Shown piece after piece: positions 1-12,986 of a stretch of 64,000 bases of DNA. The stretch spans positions 1 through 64,000 of the forward strand of contig NZ_JADMSU010000004.1 of NCBI RefSeq assembly GCF_015561195.1. Direction: 5' to 3'. This DNA comes from Collinsella aerofaciens (GTDB taxonomy: Bacteria > Actinomycetota > Coriobacteriia > Coriobacteriales > Coriobacteriaceae). Position 1 is the stretch's first letter. Every line of letters begins with the position of its first letter. The notes under the pieces are model-generated. The model saw only the letters and a program-made list of their open reading frames with translations. It searched no databases and was not told the origin of the DNA. The translations under genes and the position numbers were made by a program.

Positions 1-74
1 TGAAGGCGGTCGCGAGGAAGAGGCTCAAGGTCATCTACGCGATCATGCGCGACGCCGTCCCGTACGCGGCCTAG
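1..74 (+). CDS. IS110-family transposase, C-terminal fragment
   Basis: The window opens inside a coding frame (codons from base 3) that runs to a TAG at 72-74. The last 23 residues are rich in Lys and Arg and end in KVIYAIMRDAVPYAA, which resembles the end of IS110/IS1111 transposases (Transposase_20 domain). Those enzymes are DEDD recombinases guided by an element-encoded RNA. Only the tail is visible, so catalytic residues cannot be checked and the family call rests on this short match. The element's right end follows. Confidence 0.55.
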   Translation, partial: KAVARKRLKVIYAIMRDAVPYAA

Positions 75-190
75 CGGACGGCGAGGTCAACCGAAGAGGA
101 GGCGGGGGGCGCAAGGCGCCCGGATGCGTCGTGCCGAAATGTCGCGAAGCGCGCGGTTGACAAAACTATAGAGACACGTCCCAGAAAATC
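1..190 (+). mobile_element. Right end of an IS110-type insertion sequence
   Basis: After the transposase stop at 74 there is about 115 bp of non-coding DNA that includes TTGACA at 157-162, a perfect sigma70 -35 hexamer with no -10 box at normal spacing. In IS110 elements the right end is known to supply a -35 box that meets a -10 in the left end on the circular form. The outer boundary near 190 is a guess, since IS110 elements lack terminal inverted repeats. Confidence 0.4.
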
Positions 191-216
191 ATCGCCAAAT
201 TAGCTACTTGATGCAA

Positions 217-411
217 CTAGCGCCAGGGGTCGGCTTCGAACAGCGGCTCGCGCTCGGGGCGGCGATCGCTGTAGGGGTCGTAGCCGTCATCGTCCTCGTT
301 CTCGGCACGGATGTAGGGGTCGCGCGGCTTGGGCGCCGGTTTCGGCGCGGGCCTTGGTGCGGCGGACGCTATCTCAGCCGCCGGTGCGTTCGTCTTGTTC
401 TCGTCTTTCAT
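217..411 (-). CDS. Small acidic/proline-rich hypothetical protein
   Basis: A 64-residue protein of unknown function. It begins MKDENKTNAP, has a Pro/Lys segment (PRPAPKPAPKPRDP) and ends in a charged region rich in Asp, Glu and Arg. No membrane segment or recognisable domain is seen, and it is probably disordered. The start is at 411 because AAGGAG lies 8 bases upstream; an in-frame ATG at 429 has no such site and the ATG at 417 is too close to it. It lies downstream of clpB on the same strand, but a terminator at 462-498 separates them. Confidence 0.6.
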   Translation of the reverse strand: MKDENKTNAPAAEIASAAPRPAPKPAPKPRDPYIRAENEDDDGYDPYSDRRPEREPLFEADPWR

Positions 412-461
412 CTGCATAGCTCCTTGCATCGCATCCGCTCAACATCATCGATTGTCGCACG

Positions 462-498
462 AAAAAGGGTGGCGGACCCGATTGGATCCGCCGCCCTT
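462..498 (-). terminator. Rho-independent terminator of clpB
   Basis: On the minus strand a GC-rich stem (GGCGGATCC pairing with GGGTCCGCC, extended by GGG/CCC) is followed by CTTTTTC. It lies 46 bases beyond the clpB stop codon. Confidence 0.75.
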
Positions 499-543
499 GG
501 CGTTTAGAGACGGCTGACAGATTTTAAGGCATGGCCCAAAAAT

Positions 544-3171
<2,628 letters not shown>

Positions 3172-3260
3172 GGAATCACCTCTCTTGGGGCGGCCGCCCT
3201 ACGGGGCGGCTTCACGTTGTTCGAGAAGTATTGTTGCCAGCTTTGCGCGATCTTATACAC

Positions 3261-3287
3261 AAATCTAAGTCTCTATATATAAGATTT
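3261..3287. promoter_or_regulatory. HAIR-like HspR operator candidate, clpB
   Basis: A 27-bp imperfect palindrome with AAATCT/AGATTT ends and half-sites TCTAAGT-N6-ATATAAG. The same element, 21 of 21 non-spacer bases, occurs upstream of dnaK at 12124-12150. It resembles the actinobacterial HAIR site (CTTGAGT-N7-ACTCAAG), but the half-sites are more AT-rich and the spacer is one base shorter. A candidate -10, TATAAG, lies just downstream on the minus strand, so a bound repressor would block the promoter. Confidence 0.6.
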
Positions 3288-3348
3288 TATGAGTGATTGA
3301 TGGATAGGCTACTGAGATGTCAGCCCGCCGCTGCCCAGGCGCACTACC

Positions 3349-3566
3349 ATCTCGATCTGTAACATCTAGCAGCCATTTTTGGTCCTAGATGTTACAGATC
3401 GAGATGAAATGACCAGCGGCAACCGTTTGTCTCAATCTGTAACATCTACTCGGCAAATTAAGGTCTAACTGTTACAGATCGAGACAAACAGAAGACACCC
3501 GAATCGAAAATCTAAATCTGCAACACCAGGCCCACTTTTAGCGGCCAAGATGTTACAGATCGAGAC
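3349..3566. repeat. Family A palindromes, cluster 1 (three copies)
   Basis: Copies at 3349-3405, 3429-3485 and a degenerate one at about 3511-3566. Each is about 57 bp: arms close to GTCTCGATCTGTAACA and TGTTACAGATCGAGAC around a variable centre of about 25 bp. The first copy has 21-bp perfect arms. Copies one and two are separated by 23 bp resembling the linkers in the other clusters. No gene is seen between 3288 and 4062. Confidence 0.85.
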
Positions 3567-3575
3567 AAACCAAGA

Positions 3576-3610
3576 ACCACCACAAAGGTGCCCGTCCCCT
3601 TTGTGGTGGT
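3576..3610. repeat. Family B palindrome, copy 1
   Basis: ACCACCACAAAGG and CCTTTGTGGTGGT arms flank a short GC-rich centre. Other copies lie at 4907-4943, 37367-37403 and 49452-49488 (inverted), with a half copy at 4721-4743. Copies tend to sit beside family A clusters or at gene ends. Confidence 0.85.
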
Positions 3611-3898
3611 CCAGAGAAGAATCAGCCCCGATTAAAAGAAGCGACATCAAGCCCAGTCTACGTTTGGCGATCCCAAGACCCAGCGAGAACGCAGCGATGG
3701 AATCGAGAACCGACAATAGCCCGTTCGCACAGATAGAGGCGGAGATTCAAGGTCAGAGTCCGGCTTAAACGGCTTAGCTATCGCACGTCACAATGTTTTC
3801 GTCGTCCTCCCTATCGTATTTATAGTGCTTATAGTGAAAATAGCGGCTTTAGTGAGAATAGTATTGCGCAAAACTCGTGAACTCAATTTTTGACCTCT

Positions 3899-3984
3899 CG
3901 CCCAGAATGAGAGGGAGGCAAATATTCCTATTAGAGGTCAAATCGGAGCCTAATAGGGCCTTTTAGCCCCTCTCATTCCGGGCG
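3899..3984. repeat. Nested long-stem hairpin
   Basis: Outer 17-bp arms at 3899-3915 and 3968-3984 have one mismatch (CGCCC and GAATGAGAGGG pairing with CCCTCTCATTC and GGGCG). They enclose an inner stem CCTATTAG/CTAATAGG. The layout of outer stem, internal loop and inner hairpin resembles the elements that abut stop codons elsewhere in this window. Here it lies 79 bp upstream of a start codon. Confidence 0.6.
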
Positions 3985-4062
3985 GTCGCTTTCTTTTGAC
4001 TATTGTCGTAAGCTGGTATCGCTTATCTTAATGATTGCATATTGCATGAGAGGTGCCCCACC

Positions 4063-4710
4063 GTGAAACGCTCCACCTATATCGGCCTGCTCGTCTTAGC
4101 GTTTGCAATTACCGCAGTCGGCGTAGGCATTATCTATCTCGCATTTCTCCCTGCCTCGGCGACGCAGGCGGCGGTTGAAACCATAAGCTATCCCATCGAA
4201 ATCCTCACCGATATCGTCAAACCCGATTCAATCACTGTCGATTTCGACGGTACGCCCGCAGCGCTTGGGGTCAGCAACTATCCCCGAATCGAACTTGGAG
4301 CCACGCGCTATACCCAAGATGAGCAGCTTATCGGCAAGGCAACCAGTTTACTCAAAGGCAAGACGTTTAGGCGATGGTACGGCGCCGCAATATATCGAGC
4401 CAAGAATAACCAAATGGTTGGCGGGTATTATTCGACCCTTGAACTCGATGCGGCAAACGGGAGCAGACTGTGCAACGTTTCATACGACCCCGGCTACGTG
4501 GACAACGAAGGGCCGGGAGTCTATATCTCGGATGGCAACGTGATCTACGTCATGGAAGGCGACCAGACGGCAGTCGTCGATTTTATGGATCGGTGTACCG
4601 AGGATGCCTACGAACAAACCTGCGAGCCCGATCCGCAGACAGCGCGCAACAGTGGCTCGGCACGCACTTGGCTATTTGACGATGAAATAACCTGGACCCC
4701 ATCGAAATAA
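4063..4710 (+). CDS. Membrane-anchored or secreted hypothetical protein
   Basis: A 215-residue protein with no recognised family. The N-terminus VKRSTYIGLLVLAFAITAV is a basic residue cluster followed by one hydrophobic helix (about 7-30), consistent with a signal anchor or uncleaved signal peptide. The rest is polar, with four cysteines, and looks extracytoplasmic. GTG at 4063 is preferred because GAGAGG lies 9 bases upstream; an in-frame ATG at 4042 has no ribosome site. Palindromic repeats bound it on both sides, so it is probably monocistronic. Its function cannot be inferred. Confidence 0.65.
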   Translation: MKRSTYIGLLVLAFAITAVGVGIIYLAFLPASATQAAVETISYPIEILTDIVKPDSITVDFDGTPAALGVSNYPRIELGATRYTQDEQLIGKATSLLKGKTFRRWYGAAIYRAKNNQMVGGYYSTLELDAANGSRLCNVSYDPGYVDNEGPGVYISDGNVIYVMEGDQTAVVDFMDRCTEDAYEQTCEPDPQTARNSGSARTWLFDDEITWTPSK

Positions 4711-4720
4711 GGACCCGCCG

Positions 4721-4943
4721 GGCAGGCACCTTTGTGGTGGTTTCGGTTCCGATGTTCCACTGTCTCGATCTGTAACATCTAGCGGCCCTTTTCGATCCTA
4801 GATGTTACAGATCGAGACGAAATAATCGGCGGCGATCGTTTGTCTCAATCTGTAACAACCGCTCGTCAAATAGGGACCCAGATGTTACAGATCGAGACAA
4901 ACCAAGAACCACCATAAAGGTGTCCGTCCCCTTTGTGGTGGTT
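4721..4943. repeat. Family A and B repeat cluster 2
   Basis: It contains a half copy of family B (4721-4743), family A copies at 4762-4818 (21-bp perfect arms) and 4842-4898 separated by a 23-bp linker, and a family B palindrome at 4907-4943 with one mismatch. The order A, 23-bp linker, A, then B repeats what is seen near 3349-3610, apart from the degenerate third A copy there. Confidence 0.85.
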
Positions 4944-5036
4944 TTCGGCAAAAAGAAGCCGCCCCATTAACAGAGGCGGCTTCAAGCAAGTCTATTTATT
5001 AGCGCCCCTCAAGACCCAACGAGAACGTCGCGGTAG

Positions 5037-5105
5037 CCCCGGCCACACCTTTCCCTCGGGCGACCCTCGCGAAGCGCGTGAGCACGAGGGAAAGGTGTGC
5101 CGGGG
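5037..5105 (-). terminator. Long hairpin abutting the hydratase stop codon
   Basis: Arms at 5037-5058 and 5085-5105 pair over 21 bp with a single bulged C (CACACCTTTCCCTCG with CGAGGGAAAGGTGTG). It begins 12 bases after the stop codon of the minus-strand hydratase. There is no T-run, so intrinsic termination is uncertain; it may instead protect the 3' end of the message. Confidence 0.5.
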
Positions 5106-5117
5106 CGTACAGAAGAG

Positions 5118-7418
5118 TTACTCGGCAGCGGCCTTGAACTTGTTGTAGTTGATCAGGCAGCCGGCCTTGACGATGGCACGCTCCTCTGCCGTCATATCGG
5201 CAATGTAGAGCTCAATCTGCTCGACCGCACCATCGGCGCGCACCACGTAGGAGGCAATGTCCTTCAGGTCGCCATCGAGCGCGGCGCGGATACCCGGCAC
5301 GAAAACGTAATCGCCCACCTCAAAGTTGGGCTCCACCTCCATCTGGAAGGGCACCATGCCCCAGTTCATCACGTTGGAGCGATAACGCTTGGTGGCGTAC
5401 TCGTGGACGATGTTGGCCAGGCCGCCGATCACGCGCTGGCAGCTCGCAGCCTGCTCGCGGGCAGAACCGTCGCCCGGCTTCTTGGCGTAGAGCATGGAGC
5501 CGTACTCGGTCGCCTTGGCATCGGCCGCGACACCCGCGCCGGCCAGCGCCTCGAACACGCCGGCAAGCTCGGCATCGAGCGCCGCCAGGTCGCCTGCTGC
5601 CTCGCCGGCAACGCGACGCTTTTCCACCGCGTCGACCTCCTTGGAACGGCCCACGTAGGCCGGATCGCGACGGCTCAGCGTAAACTCGGCCAGGCCCAGC
5701 GGGTTGGAGCGGAAGGAGCTCGTCTCGCCCGAAGGAATGAGCTCGTCGGTCGTAGTGACCGGGTCCATGATCTTGGAGCACACCTTGAGCAGGATGTCGT
5801 CGCCGAGGGGCTCCATCGCGGGCCACGGCTTGATGTTGGGGCCTTCGACCAGCTCGTCGGCAGGCTCCGCCTTGCCAAAGCCCCAGTACACGCGCTTTTT
5901 GTACGGCGCGTCGTCAAAGGTGTACTCGCAGGCCTCGTCCCAAGTCTCCTCGGGCAGGTCGGTCGCCGGTGTCAGGACGCCGCCGTTGGCAGCCGTCGCC
6001 GCAATGGAGCGGGCGTCCATCAGGGCCACGGCGCTCAGCTGGCCATTGCCCGGCTTGGAACCCTCGCGGTTGGGGAAGTTGCGCGTAGTGTGGCGGATCG
6101 AAAGGCCGTTGTTGGCGGGCGTGTCGCCGGCGCCGAAGCACGGGCCGCAGAACGCCGTGCGCACGATCGCGCCGGCCTCCATAAGGTCGTAGATATAGCC
6201 GCGACGCGTGAGTTCGAGCGCCACGGGCTGGCTCGTGGGATAGACCGACAGCGAGAACTCGCCGCAGCCGGTGTTGGCGCCCTTGAGCACGCGGGCAGCC
6301 TGGACCACGGAGTCGTAGTTGCCGCCCGAGCAGCCGGCGATAACGCCCTGCTGCACGTGCAGTTTGCCGTCGACGATCTTGTCGAGCAGGCTAAAGTGCG
6401 TCTTGCCCTCGCCGATCTTGGCGGCCTCGAGCTCCACCTCGTGAAGGATGTCCTCGAGGTTCTCATTGAGCTCGTCGATCTCAAAGCCGTTGGAAGGATG
6501 GAACGGCAGCGCGATCATGGGCTTGATGCTCGACAGGTCGACCTCGACGCAGCCGTCGTAGTAGGCGACATCAGCGGGCTTGAGCTCGCGGTAGTCGTCG
6601 CCGCGGCCGTGCATGGTCAAAAACGCGTGTGTGTCCTCGTCGGTTGCCCAGATGGAGGAAAGGCAGGTGGTCTCGGTGGTCATGACGTCGACGCCGTTGC
6701 GGTAGTCGGTCGTCATGCTCGCGATGCCGGGGCCCACGAACTCCATGACCTTGTTCTTGACGTAGCCCTTGGCAAAGACGGCGCGGATGATGGCGAGCGC
6801 CACGTCGTGCGGACCAACGCCGGGGCGCGGGGAACCCGTGAGGTAGATGGCGACGACGCCGGGGTAGGCGACATCGTAGGTGTCGCGCAGCAGCTGCTTG
6901 GCCAGCTCGCCGCCGCCCTCGCCCACGGCCATGGTGCCCAGGGCGCCGTAGCGGGTGTGCGAGTCGGAACCCAGGATCATCTTGCCGCAGCCCGCGAAGT
7001 TCTCACGCATAAAGGAATGGATGACCGCGATATGGGGCGGAACGAAGATGCCGCCGTACTTTTTGGCAGCCGAGAGGCCAAAGACGTGGTCGTCCTCGTT
7101 GATGGTGCCGCCCACGGCGCACAGCGAGTTATGGCAGTTGGTGAGCACGTAGGGCAGCGGGAACTGCTCCATGCCCGAGGCGCGCGCCGTCTGGATGATG
7201 CCGACAAAGGTAATATCGTGGCTCGCCATGGCATCGAAGCGAATCTTGAGCGCCTCGGGGTCGCCGGACGTATTGTGTGCCTGAAGGATCGAATACGCGA
7301 TGGTTCCGCGCTTGGCATCCTCAGGCGTCTGCGTAATGCCGCGCTCAGCAGCCTCGGCCTCAGGCACAACCTCGCTGCCGCCGCGCAGGTAGATGCCGTC
7401 CTCGTACAGCTTGACCAT
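5118..7418 (-). CDS. Aconitase-family hydratase (YbhJ-like)
   Basis: A 766-residue [4Fe-4S] dehydratase of the aconitase superfamily. It shows the aconitase hallmarks [20 protein letters not shown] and, further on, a CSGG segment and the cluster-binding FCGPCFGAG. Overall organisation matches the YbhJ branch, whose substrate is not known to me. No other TCA-cycle gene is near. The start is at 7418 ([11 protein letters not shown]), preceded by GGGAG; an upstream in-frame ATG at 7472 would add 18 residues that do not look like protein. It stands alone, bounded by palindromes. The family is certain and the reaction is not. Confidence 0.85.
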   Translation of the reverse strand: MVKLYEDGIYLRGGSEVVPEAEAAERGITQTPEDAKRGTIAYSILQAHNTSGDPEALKIRFDAMASHDITFVGIIQTARASGMEQFPLPYVLTNCHNSLCAVGGTINEDDHVFGLSAAKKYGGIFVPPHIAVIHSFMRENFAGCGKMILGSDSHTRYGALGTMAVGEGGGELAKQLLRDTYDVAYPGVVAIYLTGSPRPGVGPHDVALAIIRAVFAKGYVKNKVMEFVGPGIASMTTDYRNGVDVMTTETTCLSSIWATDEDTHAFLTMHGRGDDYRELKPADVAYYDGCVEVDLSSIKPMIALPFHPSNGFEIDELNENLEDILHEVELEAAKIGEGKTHFSLLDKIVDGKLHVQQGVIAGCSGGNYDSVVQAARVLKGANTGCGEFSLSVYPTSQPVALELTRRGYIYDLMEAGAIVRTAFCGPCFGAGDTPANNGLSIRHTTRNFPNREGSKPGNGQLSAVALMDARSIAATAANGGVLTPATDLPEETWDEACEYTFDDAPYKKRVYWGFGKAEPADELVEGPNIKPWPAMEPLGDDILLKVCSKIMDPVTTTDELIPSGETSSFRSNPLGLAEFTLSRRDPAYVGRSKEVDAVEKRRVAGEAAGDLAALDAELAGVFEALAGAGVAADAKATEYGSMLYAKKPGDGSAREQAASCQRVIGGLANIVHEYATKRYRSNVMNWGMVPFQMEVEPNFEVGDYVFVPGIRAALDGDLKDIASYVVRADGAVEQIELYIADMTAEERAIVKAGCLINYNKFKAAAE

Positions 7419-7585
7419 ACTGTCTCCCACTCTGCCCAAAACGATTTGGGCGCATAGCATACATTCGTTCAATATCGTGCCATAGAACGGTTGCGAGTGG
7501 GTTACGAATCTGCGCGTTCACTTTATCTCAGTAAAGCACAGGACGAGTTGGGTCCCGGAGAGGCAGACTTAGACGCTCAAATGAC

Positions 7586-7648
7586 GAGAGTGGATAATCT
7601 CCCACTTTGGGCCTGCAAACAGGCAAAAACGGGAGATTATCCACTCTC
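7586..7648. repeat. Family C hairpin, copy 1
   Basis: Arms GAGAGTGGATAATCTCCC and GGGAGATTATCCACTCTC, perfect over 18 bp, enclose a small inner stem GCCTG/CAGGC. Other copies are at 35514-35577 and 45993-46056. A family D fragment follows (about 7653-7690), then a hairpin at 7690-7711 whose TTTGGTAAAA loop recurs at 27657-27666. Confidence 0.85.
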
Positions 7649-7713
7649 ATTCTGCAGGCACTCATTTAAGTCTGTCCCCAATGAGTGCCACGCGGTTTGG
7701 TAAAACCGCGTAA

Positions 7714-8130
7714 CTATAAGTCTCCGCCTGCGCCCAAAAGTTTGCGCATGACCTGTTCGGGGTTAACCGAGCCGTCGCGTGGGGCCAGGGCGGTAATCTT
7801 CTTTTGCATCTTGTATTCGTGCAGCTCGTCCTCGAGCTGGCGCACGCGGGCACGGAGTTTTTCGTTCTCGCGCTCGCGCTCCTCGGCACGCTCCTTCATA
7901 TCGAGGATACGCACCACACCGGCAAGGTTGATGCCCTCGTCGGTCAGTTGATTGATGAGTTCCAGGCGCTCGATATCGGCACGCGAATACAGACGCGTGT
8001 TGCCGCCCGAGCGCTGGGGGTTCACCAGGCCCTTGGACTCGTAGACGCGCAGAGTCTGCGGATGCATGCCGGTCAACTCGGCCGCCACGCTGATCATGTA
8101 CAGCGGTTTGTTCCTATTGTCCTCGGCCAT
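7714..8130 (-). CDS. hspR: Heat-shock repressor HspR (MerR family)
   Basis: A 138-residue MerR-type repressor. The N-terminal winged helix (PLYMISVAAELTGMHPQTLR, then YESKGLVNPQRSGGNTRLYS) matches HspR, followed by a charged helix (about 75-110) for dimerisation. In actinobacteria HspR binds HAIR operators with DnaK as co-repressor. It is the last gene of the dnaK-grpE-dnaJ-hspR series, 72 bases after dnaJ, the standard actinobacterial order. Its likely sites are the matching 27-bp palindromes upstream of clpB and dnaK. Confidence 0.93.
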   Translation of the reverse strand: MAEDNRNKPLYMISVAAELTGMHPQTLRVYESKGLVNPQRSGGNTRLYSRADIERLELINQLTDEGINLAGVVRILDMKERAEERERENEKLRARVRQLEDELHEYKMQKKITALAPRDGSVNPEQVMRKLLGAGGDL

Positions 8131-8202
8131 GCTACCTGACCCCTTTCCGTCTCGTTATCGTCCATCATAAGCCCGCGGGCGCGGGTGTGCGCCACGACCG
8201 CC

Positions 8203-9168
8203 CTAGTACGTCGCCTTGTAACGGTTGACCTTCTCGCGATAATCGCGCGTGTCGGCCTCGCGCAGCTTGGTCATGGCATCGCGCTCGTCATCGGATAGGT
8301 TCGTGGGGACCTGCACCTTGATCTCGACGAGCAGCGCGCCCGTACGGCCACGGTGCTTAACGTCGGGCGCTCCCATCTCCTTAAAGCGGAACTTCTTGCC
8401 CGTCTGGGTACCCGCGGGCACTTTCAAACGGACCGTCGCACCGCCGGGCGTGGGCACGTCCACCGTGCAGCCGAGCGCCGCCTCGTAGACCGAGACCGGT
8501 ACCTCCATGGTCACATCGGCGCCTTTGCGCTTAAACAGCGGGTGCTCCTCCACATGCGTGGTCACGACCAGGTCACCGCGCTCGCCACCCGCAACGCCAT
8601 ACTCGCCGCGACGCTTGTAGCGTAGCTTGCCGCCATCGACCGCGCCCGCGGGCACCGAGACCGTGATGGTCTGCTGCTCGCCTGTCGAGGGAATGCGATA
8701 GGTGACCTTGTGCGTCACGCCGCGAAACGCGTCCTCGGCCGTTACGTCGACAGTCAGCGACAGGTCGCCGCCCTTGCGCGCGCGGCTGCGGCCCGCGCCG
8801 GCACCGGCAGCGCCCGCGGCCCCGGCAAAGCCCGAGCCCCAATCGCTGCCCCAGGCGCCGTTGCCGCTAAATATGCTGTCGAAGATGTCGCCCCAGCCGC
8901 TGGCGCCCGCGCCGGCACCGTAGCCGCCGCCATACGCGCCGCCCGCGCCCGGCATGCCGCCAAACATGAGCATCTGGTCGTACTCTTTGCGCTTCTTCTC
9001 GTCCGAAAGCGTTTCGTAGGCCTCGCTAATCTCCTTGAACTTGGCCTCGTCGCCGCCGGCATCGGGGTGATATTTTTGCGCGAGCTTGCGAAACGCGCTC
9101 TTGATCTCTTTGTCGGAGGCGCTCTTGGATACGCCCAGGATGTCATAGAAGGTTTTGCCTGCAGCCAT
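8203..9168 (-). CDS. dnaJ: DnaJ-type co-chaperone without zinc finger
   Basis: A 321-residue J-protein that stimulates DnaK ATPase. The J domain (1-70) has the HPD motif in KYHPDAGG. A Gly-rich stretch (about 78-125) and two DnaJ C-terminal beta domains follow. The four CxxCxGxG repeats of classical DnaJ are absent, so this is a type II (CbpA-like) protein even though it holds the dnaJ position. The start is at 9168 because GAGGAG lies just upstream; a 5'-extended reading from 9201 lacks support. A strong hairpin with a T-rich tail lies between grpE and this gene. Confidence 0.92.
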   Translation of the reverse strand: MAAGKTFYDILGVSKSASDKEIKSAFRKLAQKYHPDAGGDEAKFKEISEAYETLSDEKKRKEYDQMLMFGGMPGAGGAYGGGYGAGAGASGWGDIFDSIFSGNGAWGSDWGSGFAGAAGAAGAGAGRSRARKGGDLSLTVDVTAEDAFRGVTHKVTYRIPSTGEQQTITVSVPAGAVDGGKLRYKRRGEYGVAGGERGDLVVTTHVEEHPLFKRKGADVTMEVPVSVYEAALGCTVDVPTPGGATVRLKVPAGTQTGKKFRFKEMGAPDVKHRGRTGALLVEIKVQVPTNLSDDERDAMTKLREADTRDYREKVNRYKATY

Positions 9169-9241
9169 CGTAGCTCCTCTCCTGTTACGTCCGCCGTCCA
9201 TGCAGACGACGGCTCATGCTTTCATATGGCACTAGGTCAGA

Positions 9242-9271
9242 AAGGGCCCCGGGTGTTGCCCCGGGGCCCTT
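9242..9271 (-). terminator. Hairpin between grpE and dnaJ
   Basis: Perfect 12-bp arms (AAGGGCCCCGGG and CCCGGGGCCCTT) with a 6-base loop, then TTTCTG on the minus strand. It sits 6 bases after the grpE stop and 73 before the dnaJ start, inside what is normally one operon. It may lower dnaJ-hspR expression or divide the cluster into two units. Confidence 0.7.
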
Positions 9272-9276
9272 CTCAA

Positions 9277-10119
9277 TTACTCCTCGGTGCTCTCGGCCGT
9301 ATCGGCCGTAGCATCCTCGGGCGCCGCTTCGGGCTCCGGTGCGGGGCGCTTCTCGCCACCGTAGGTCACCGTCACCATCGCGGAACGCAGAATACGATCC
9401 GCCATGCGGTAGCCCTTCTGGTACACGTCGTTGACGGTCTCGTCATACTGCGATGCGTCCTCGACGCGACCCACAGCCTGGTGCTCGAGCGGATCGAACG
9501 CCTCGCCCTTGGGGTCGATGGGCTCAACGCCCTCGTGCGCAAACACATCGAGCAGCTTGGCATGAACCGCATCGACGCCGTCGACGAACTGCTTAAAGTC
9601 GTCGGAAAGCTCTTGGCTGCGGGCATGGTCGATCGCGCGCTCGATATCGTCGATCACCGGCAACAGCGCGGTGACAAGCTTCTCGGTCGCGCGCTCGCGC
9701 TCGGCGATGCGCTCGTTGGCGGTGCGGCGACGGAAGTTCTCCCAGTCGGCCTGTAGACGGGCAGTGCGCTCGGTGGCGTCCTTCGCCTTGTCCTCGGCGG
9801 CCTTCTGGGCCTCTGCCGCAGCATCGAGCTCGCTGCGCACGTCGGTAAGCTCCTTTTGGGCCTGCTCGAACTTGAGCTTAAAGTCGTTGTCGGCGGCTTC
9901 CTCACCGGCGCGGATAGCGGCTTCCACCATCTCGTCCTCGGTCATCGTCGCCTCCTTGTTGGAATCCTCTACCTGGTTCTCGGCAGCCTCGGCGGCCTCG
10001 GCCTCGTTGGCCTCGGTATCGTCGACGGCCTCTACGGGAATCTTCACGTCCTTCTCCTCAGAGTCAACGGGGGCGGCGCCAGCGGCAGCCGCCTCCGTGC
10101 GAGCTTTACGGGCGGACAT
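9277..10119 (-). CDS. grpE: Nucleotide exchange factor GrpE
   Basis: A 280-residue GrpE, longer than the usual 190-200 because of acidic, low-complexity extensions at both ends (about 1-60 rich in Ala/Glu, and about 255-280). The core has the long coiled coil (about 85-135), the segment RLQADWENFRRRTANERIAE, and the C-terminal beta domain ending VTYGG. It releases ADP from DnaK. It lies 2 bases after dnaK, so the two are translationally coupled. Confidence 0.95.
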   Translation of the reverse strand: MSARKARTEAAAAGAAPVDSEEKDVKIPVEAVDDTEANEAEAAEAAENQVEDSNKEATMTEDEMVEAAIRAGEEAADNDFKLKFEQAQKELTDVRSELDAAAEAQKAAEDKAKDATERTARLQADWENFRRRTANERIAERERATEKLVTALLPVIDDIERAIDHARSQELSDDFKQFVDGVDAVHAKLLDVFAHEGVEPIDPKGEAFDPLEHQAVGRVEDASQYDETVNDVYQKGYRMADRILRSAMVTVTYGGEKRPAPEPEAAPEDATADTAESTEE

Positions 10120-10121
10120 GA

Positions 10122-12014
<1,893 letters not shown>

Positions 12015-12123
12015 TAGAAATTCCCTCTCTCTTGTGCGTTTGCACCGACTCGGCGGTCTGCCGCGCGGTGTTTCGGCTTGTCTTTCAGGATGTAGTGTAT
12101 CCCCTTATGGGCCGGAATATACA

Positions 12124-12150
12124 AAATCTAAGTCAATTCATATAAGATTT
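12124..12150. promoter_or_regulatory. HAIR-like HspR operator candidate, dnaK
   Basis: AAATCTAAGT, six variable bases (caattc), then ATATAAGATTT. It is identical to the clpB element at 3261-3287 outside the spacer. A candidate -10 (TATATT) lies next to it on the minus strand. The shared motif upstream of exactly the two classical HspR targets supports the assignment. Confidence 0.6.
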
Positions 12151-12244
12151 CTTGTTGCTGAGAGTTTAGGTTCTCAAATACGCAGGTAGATGCGCTGATT
12201 GAGTTCTCAGCAAATCTATTGAGATCTATGTAGAGATGGCTAAG

Positions 12245-12452
12245 GTTTGCATCCGGGAGTGCCTGGGGCTGCCTTATGGAAAGCTCGTCCCGGTTTGAGC
12301 GTGGATTCCGGGTCGCAGTTTCCGCAACCAGAGCCTTCGGGAAAATACATCCCAATCTGAGCGAAAATTCCGGGATGCAGTTTCCGCCGGGCGGTCCATC
12401 CGGAAACTGCGACCCGGTTTTCGGCCAAATAACGGGATGCCCTTTCCGCAGG
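12245..12452. repeat. Family E composite repeat, copy 1
   Basis: About 200 bp built from alternating modules such as CCGGGATGCAGTTTCCGC and CCGGAAACTGCGACCCGG. Modules at 12308-12324 and 12401-12417 form a perfect 17-bp inverted repeat. A second copy is at 27241-27425. The short open frames it contains on both strands are not genes. Nothing else is seen between dnaK and the ferredoxin gene. Confidence 0.75.
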
Positions 12453-12671
12453 CGCGCTCAATAGCTCAATATTTCAAGTCACCTTTAGCTAACATTTTCG
12501 CAGCTCAACGGCCCCACCTGCGCGTTTTTTAGTAAACCTTGGCATACTCGGCGAACGGTATGAAGATGCCGGCCAGAGGGTATTGCAAACGGTCGCTCCC
12601 GTGGTATGTTTTTGCCCGAATCAAACCGGCGCGCATCGCCTGTAGCGTCGGTCAACAGAGAGGAAACTACC

Positions 12672-12857
12672 ATGGCTCATCCCGTAATTGATGCCGACGA
12701 GTGCATCGCTTGTGGCGTTTGCGTCGACTCCTGCCCCGCTGGCGTTCTGGAGCTCCAGGACGTTGCTACCGTCGCTGACGAGGACTCCTGCGTCGCCTGT
12801 GGCGCTTGCCAGGACGCTTGCCCCGCTGGCGCGATCACCGAGATCGTTGAGGAGTAA
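12672..12857 (+). CDS. 2[4Fe-4S] ferredoxin
   Basis: A 61-residue bacterial-type ferredoxin, a small cytoplasmic electron carrier. Two cluster motifs are visible: CIACGVCVDSCP (about 12-23) and CVACGACQDACP (about 40-51), each CxxCxxCxxxCP. The start is the ATG at 12672 with AGAGAGGA upstream; a longer reading from 12606 lacks a ribosome site. It is monocistronic with a strong terminator. Such ferredoxins serve pyruvate:ferredoxin oxidoreductase and hydrogenases; the partner is not shown here. Confidence 0.95.
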   Translation: MAHPVIDADECIACGVCVDSCPAGVLELQDVATVADEDSCVACGACQDACPAGAITEIVEE

Positions 12858-12900
12858 CAACTCCCCCACTTGCACACTCAAAAGTACACCGTGCACAAAA

Positions 12901-12938
12901 AGGAGGCTTCCGCATCGCCGCGGAGGCCTCCTTTTTTG
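12901..12938 (+). terminator. Terminator of the ferredoxin gene
   Basis: AGGAGGCTTCCGC pairs with GCGGAGGCCTCCT across a 6-base loop, followed by TTTTTG. A matching A-rich run on the other side makes it potentially bidirectional. Confidence 0.9.
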
Positions 12939-12986
12939 TGCGGATAACCAATTAGGCACCGTCGCAGGTTGAGCTCACGTCAGCGA

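Noticed and set aside
3349-3566. Possible short CRISPR array
   Set aside because: The repeated units are palindromes with paired arms, copy number is two or three, units occur as fixed pairs, and no cas gene is present.
3576-3610. Family B palindrome as an ordinary terminator
   Set aside because: It has no T-run on either side and recurs with near-identical sequence at unrelated loci, so it is better described as a repeat. A secondary role at gene ends is still possible.
5097-7457. Plus-strand open frame of 786 codons opposite the hydratase gene
   Set aside because: Same artefact: a mirror of the hydratase reading frame with no ribosome site and no recognisable motif.
12128-12673. Several short open frames between dnaK and the ferredoxin gene
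   Set aside because: They run through the family E repeat, similar frames appear in the second copy near 27 kb, and none has a ribosome site.
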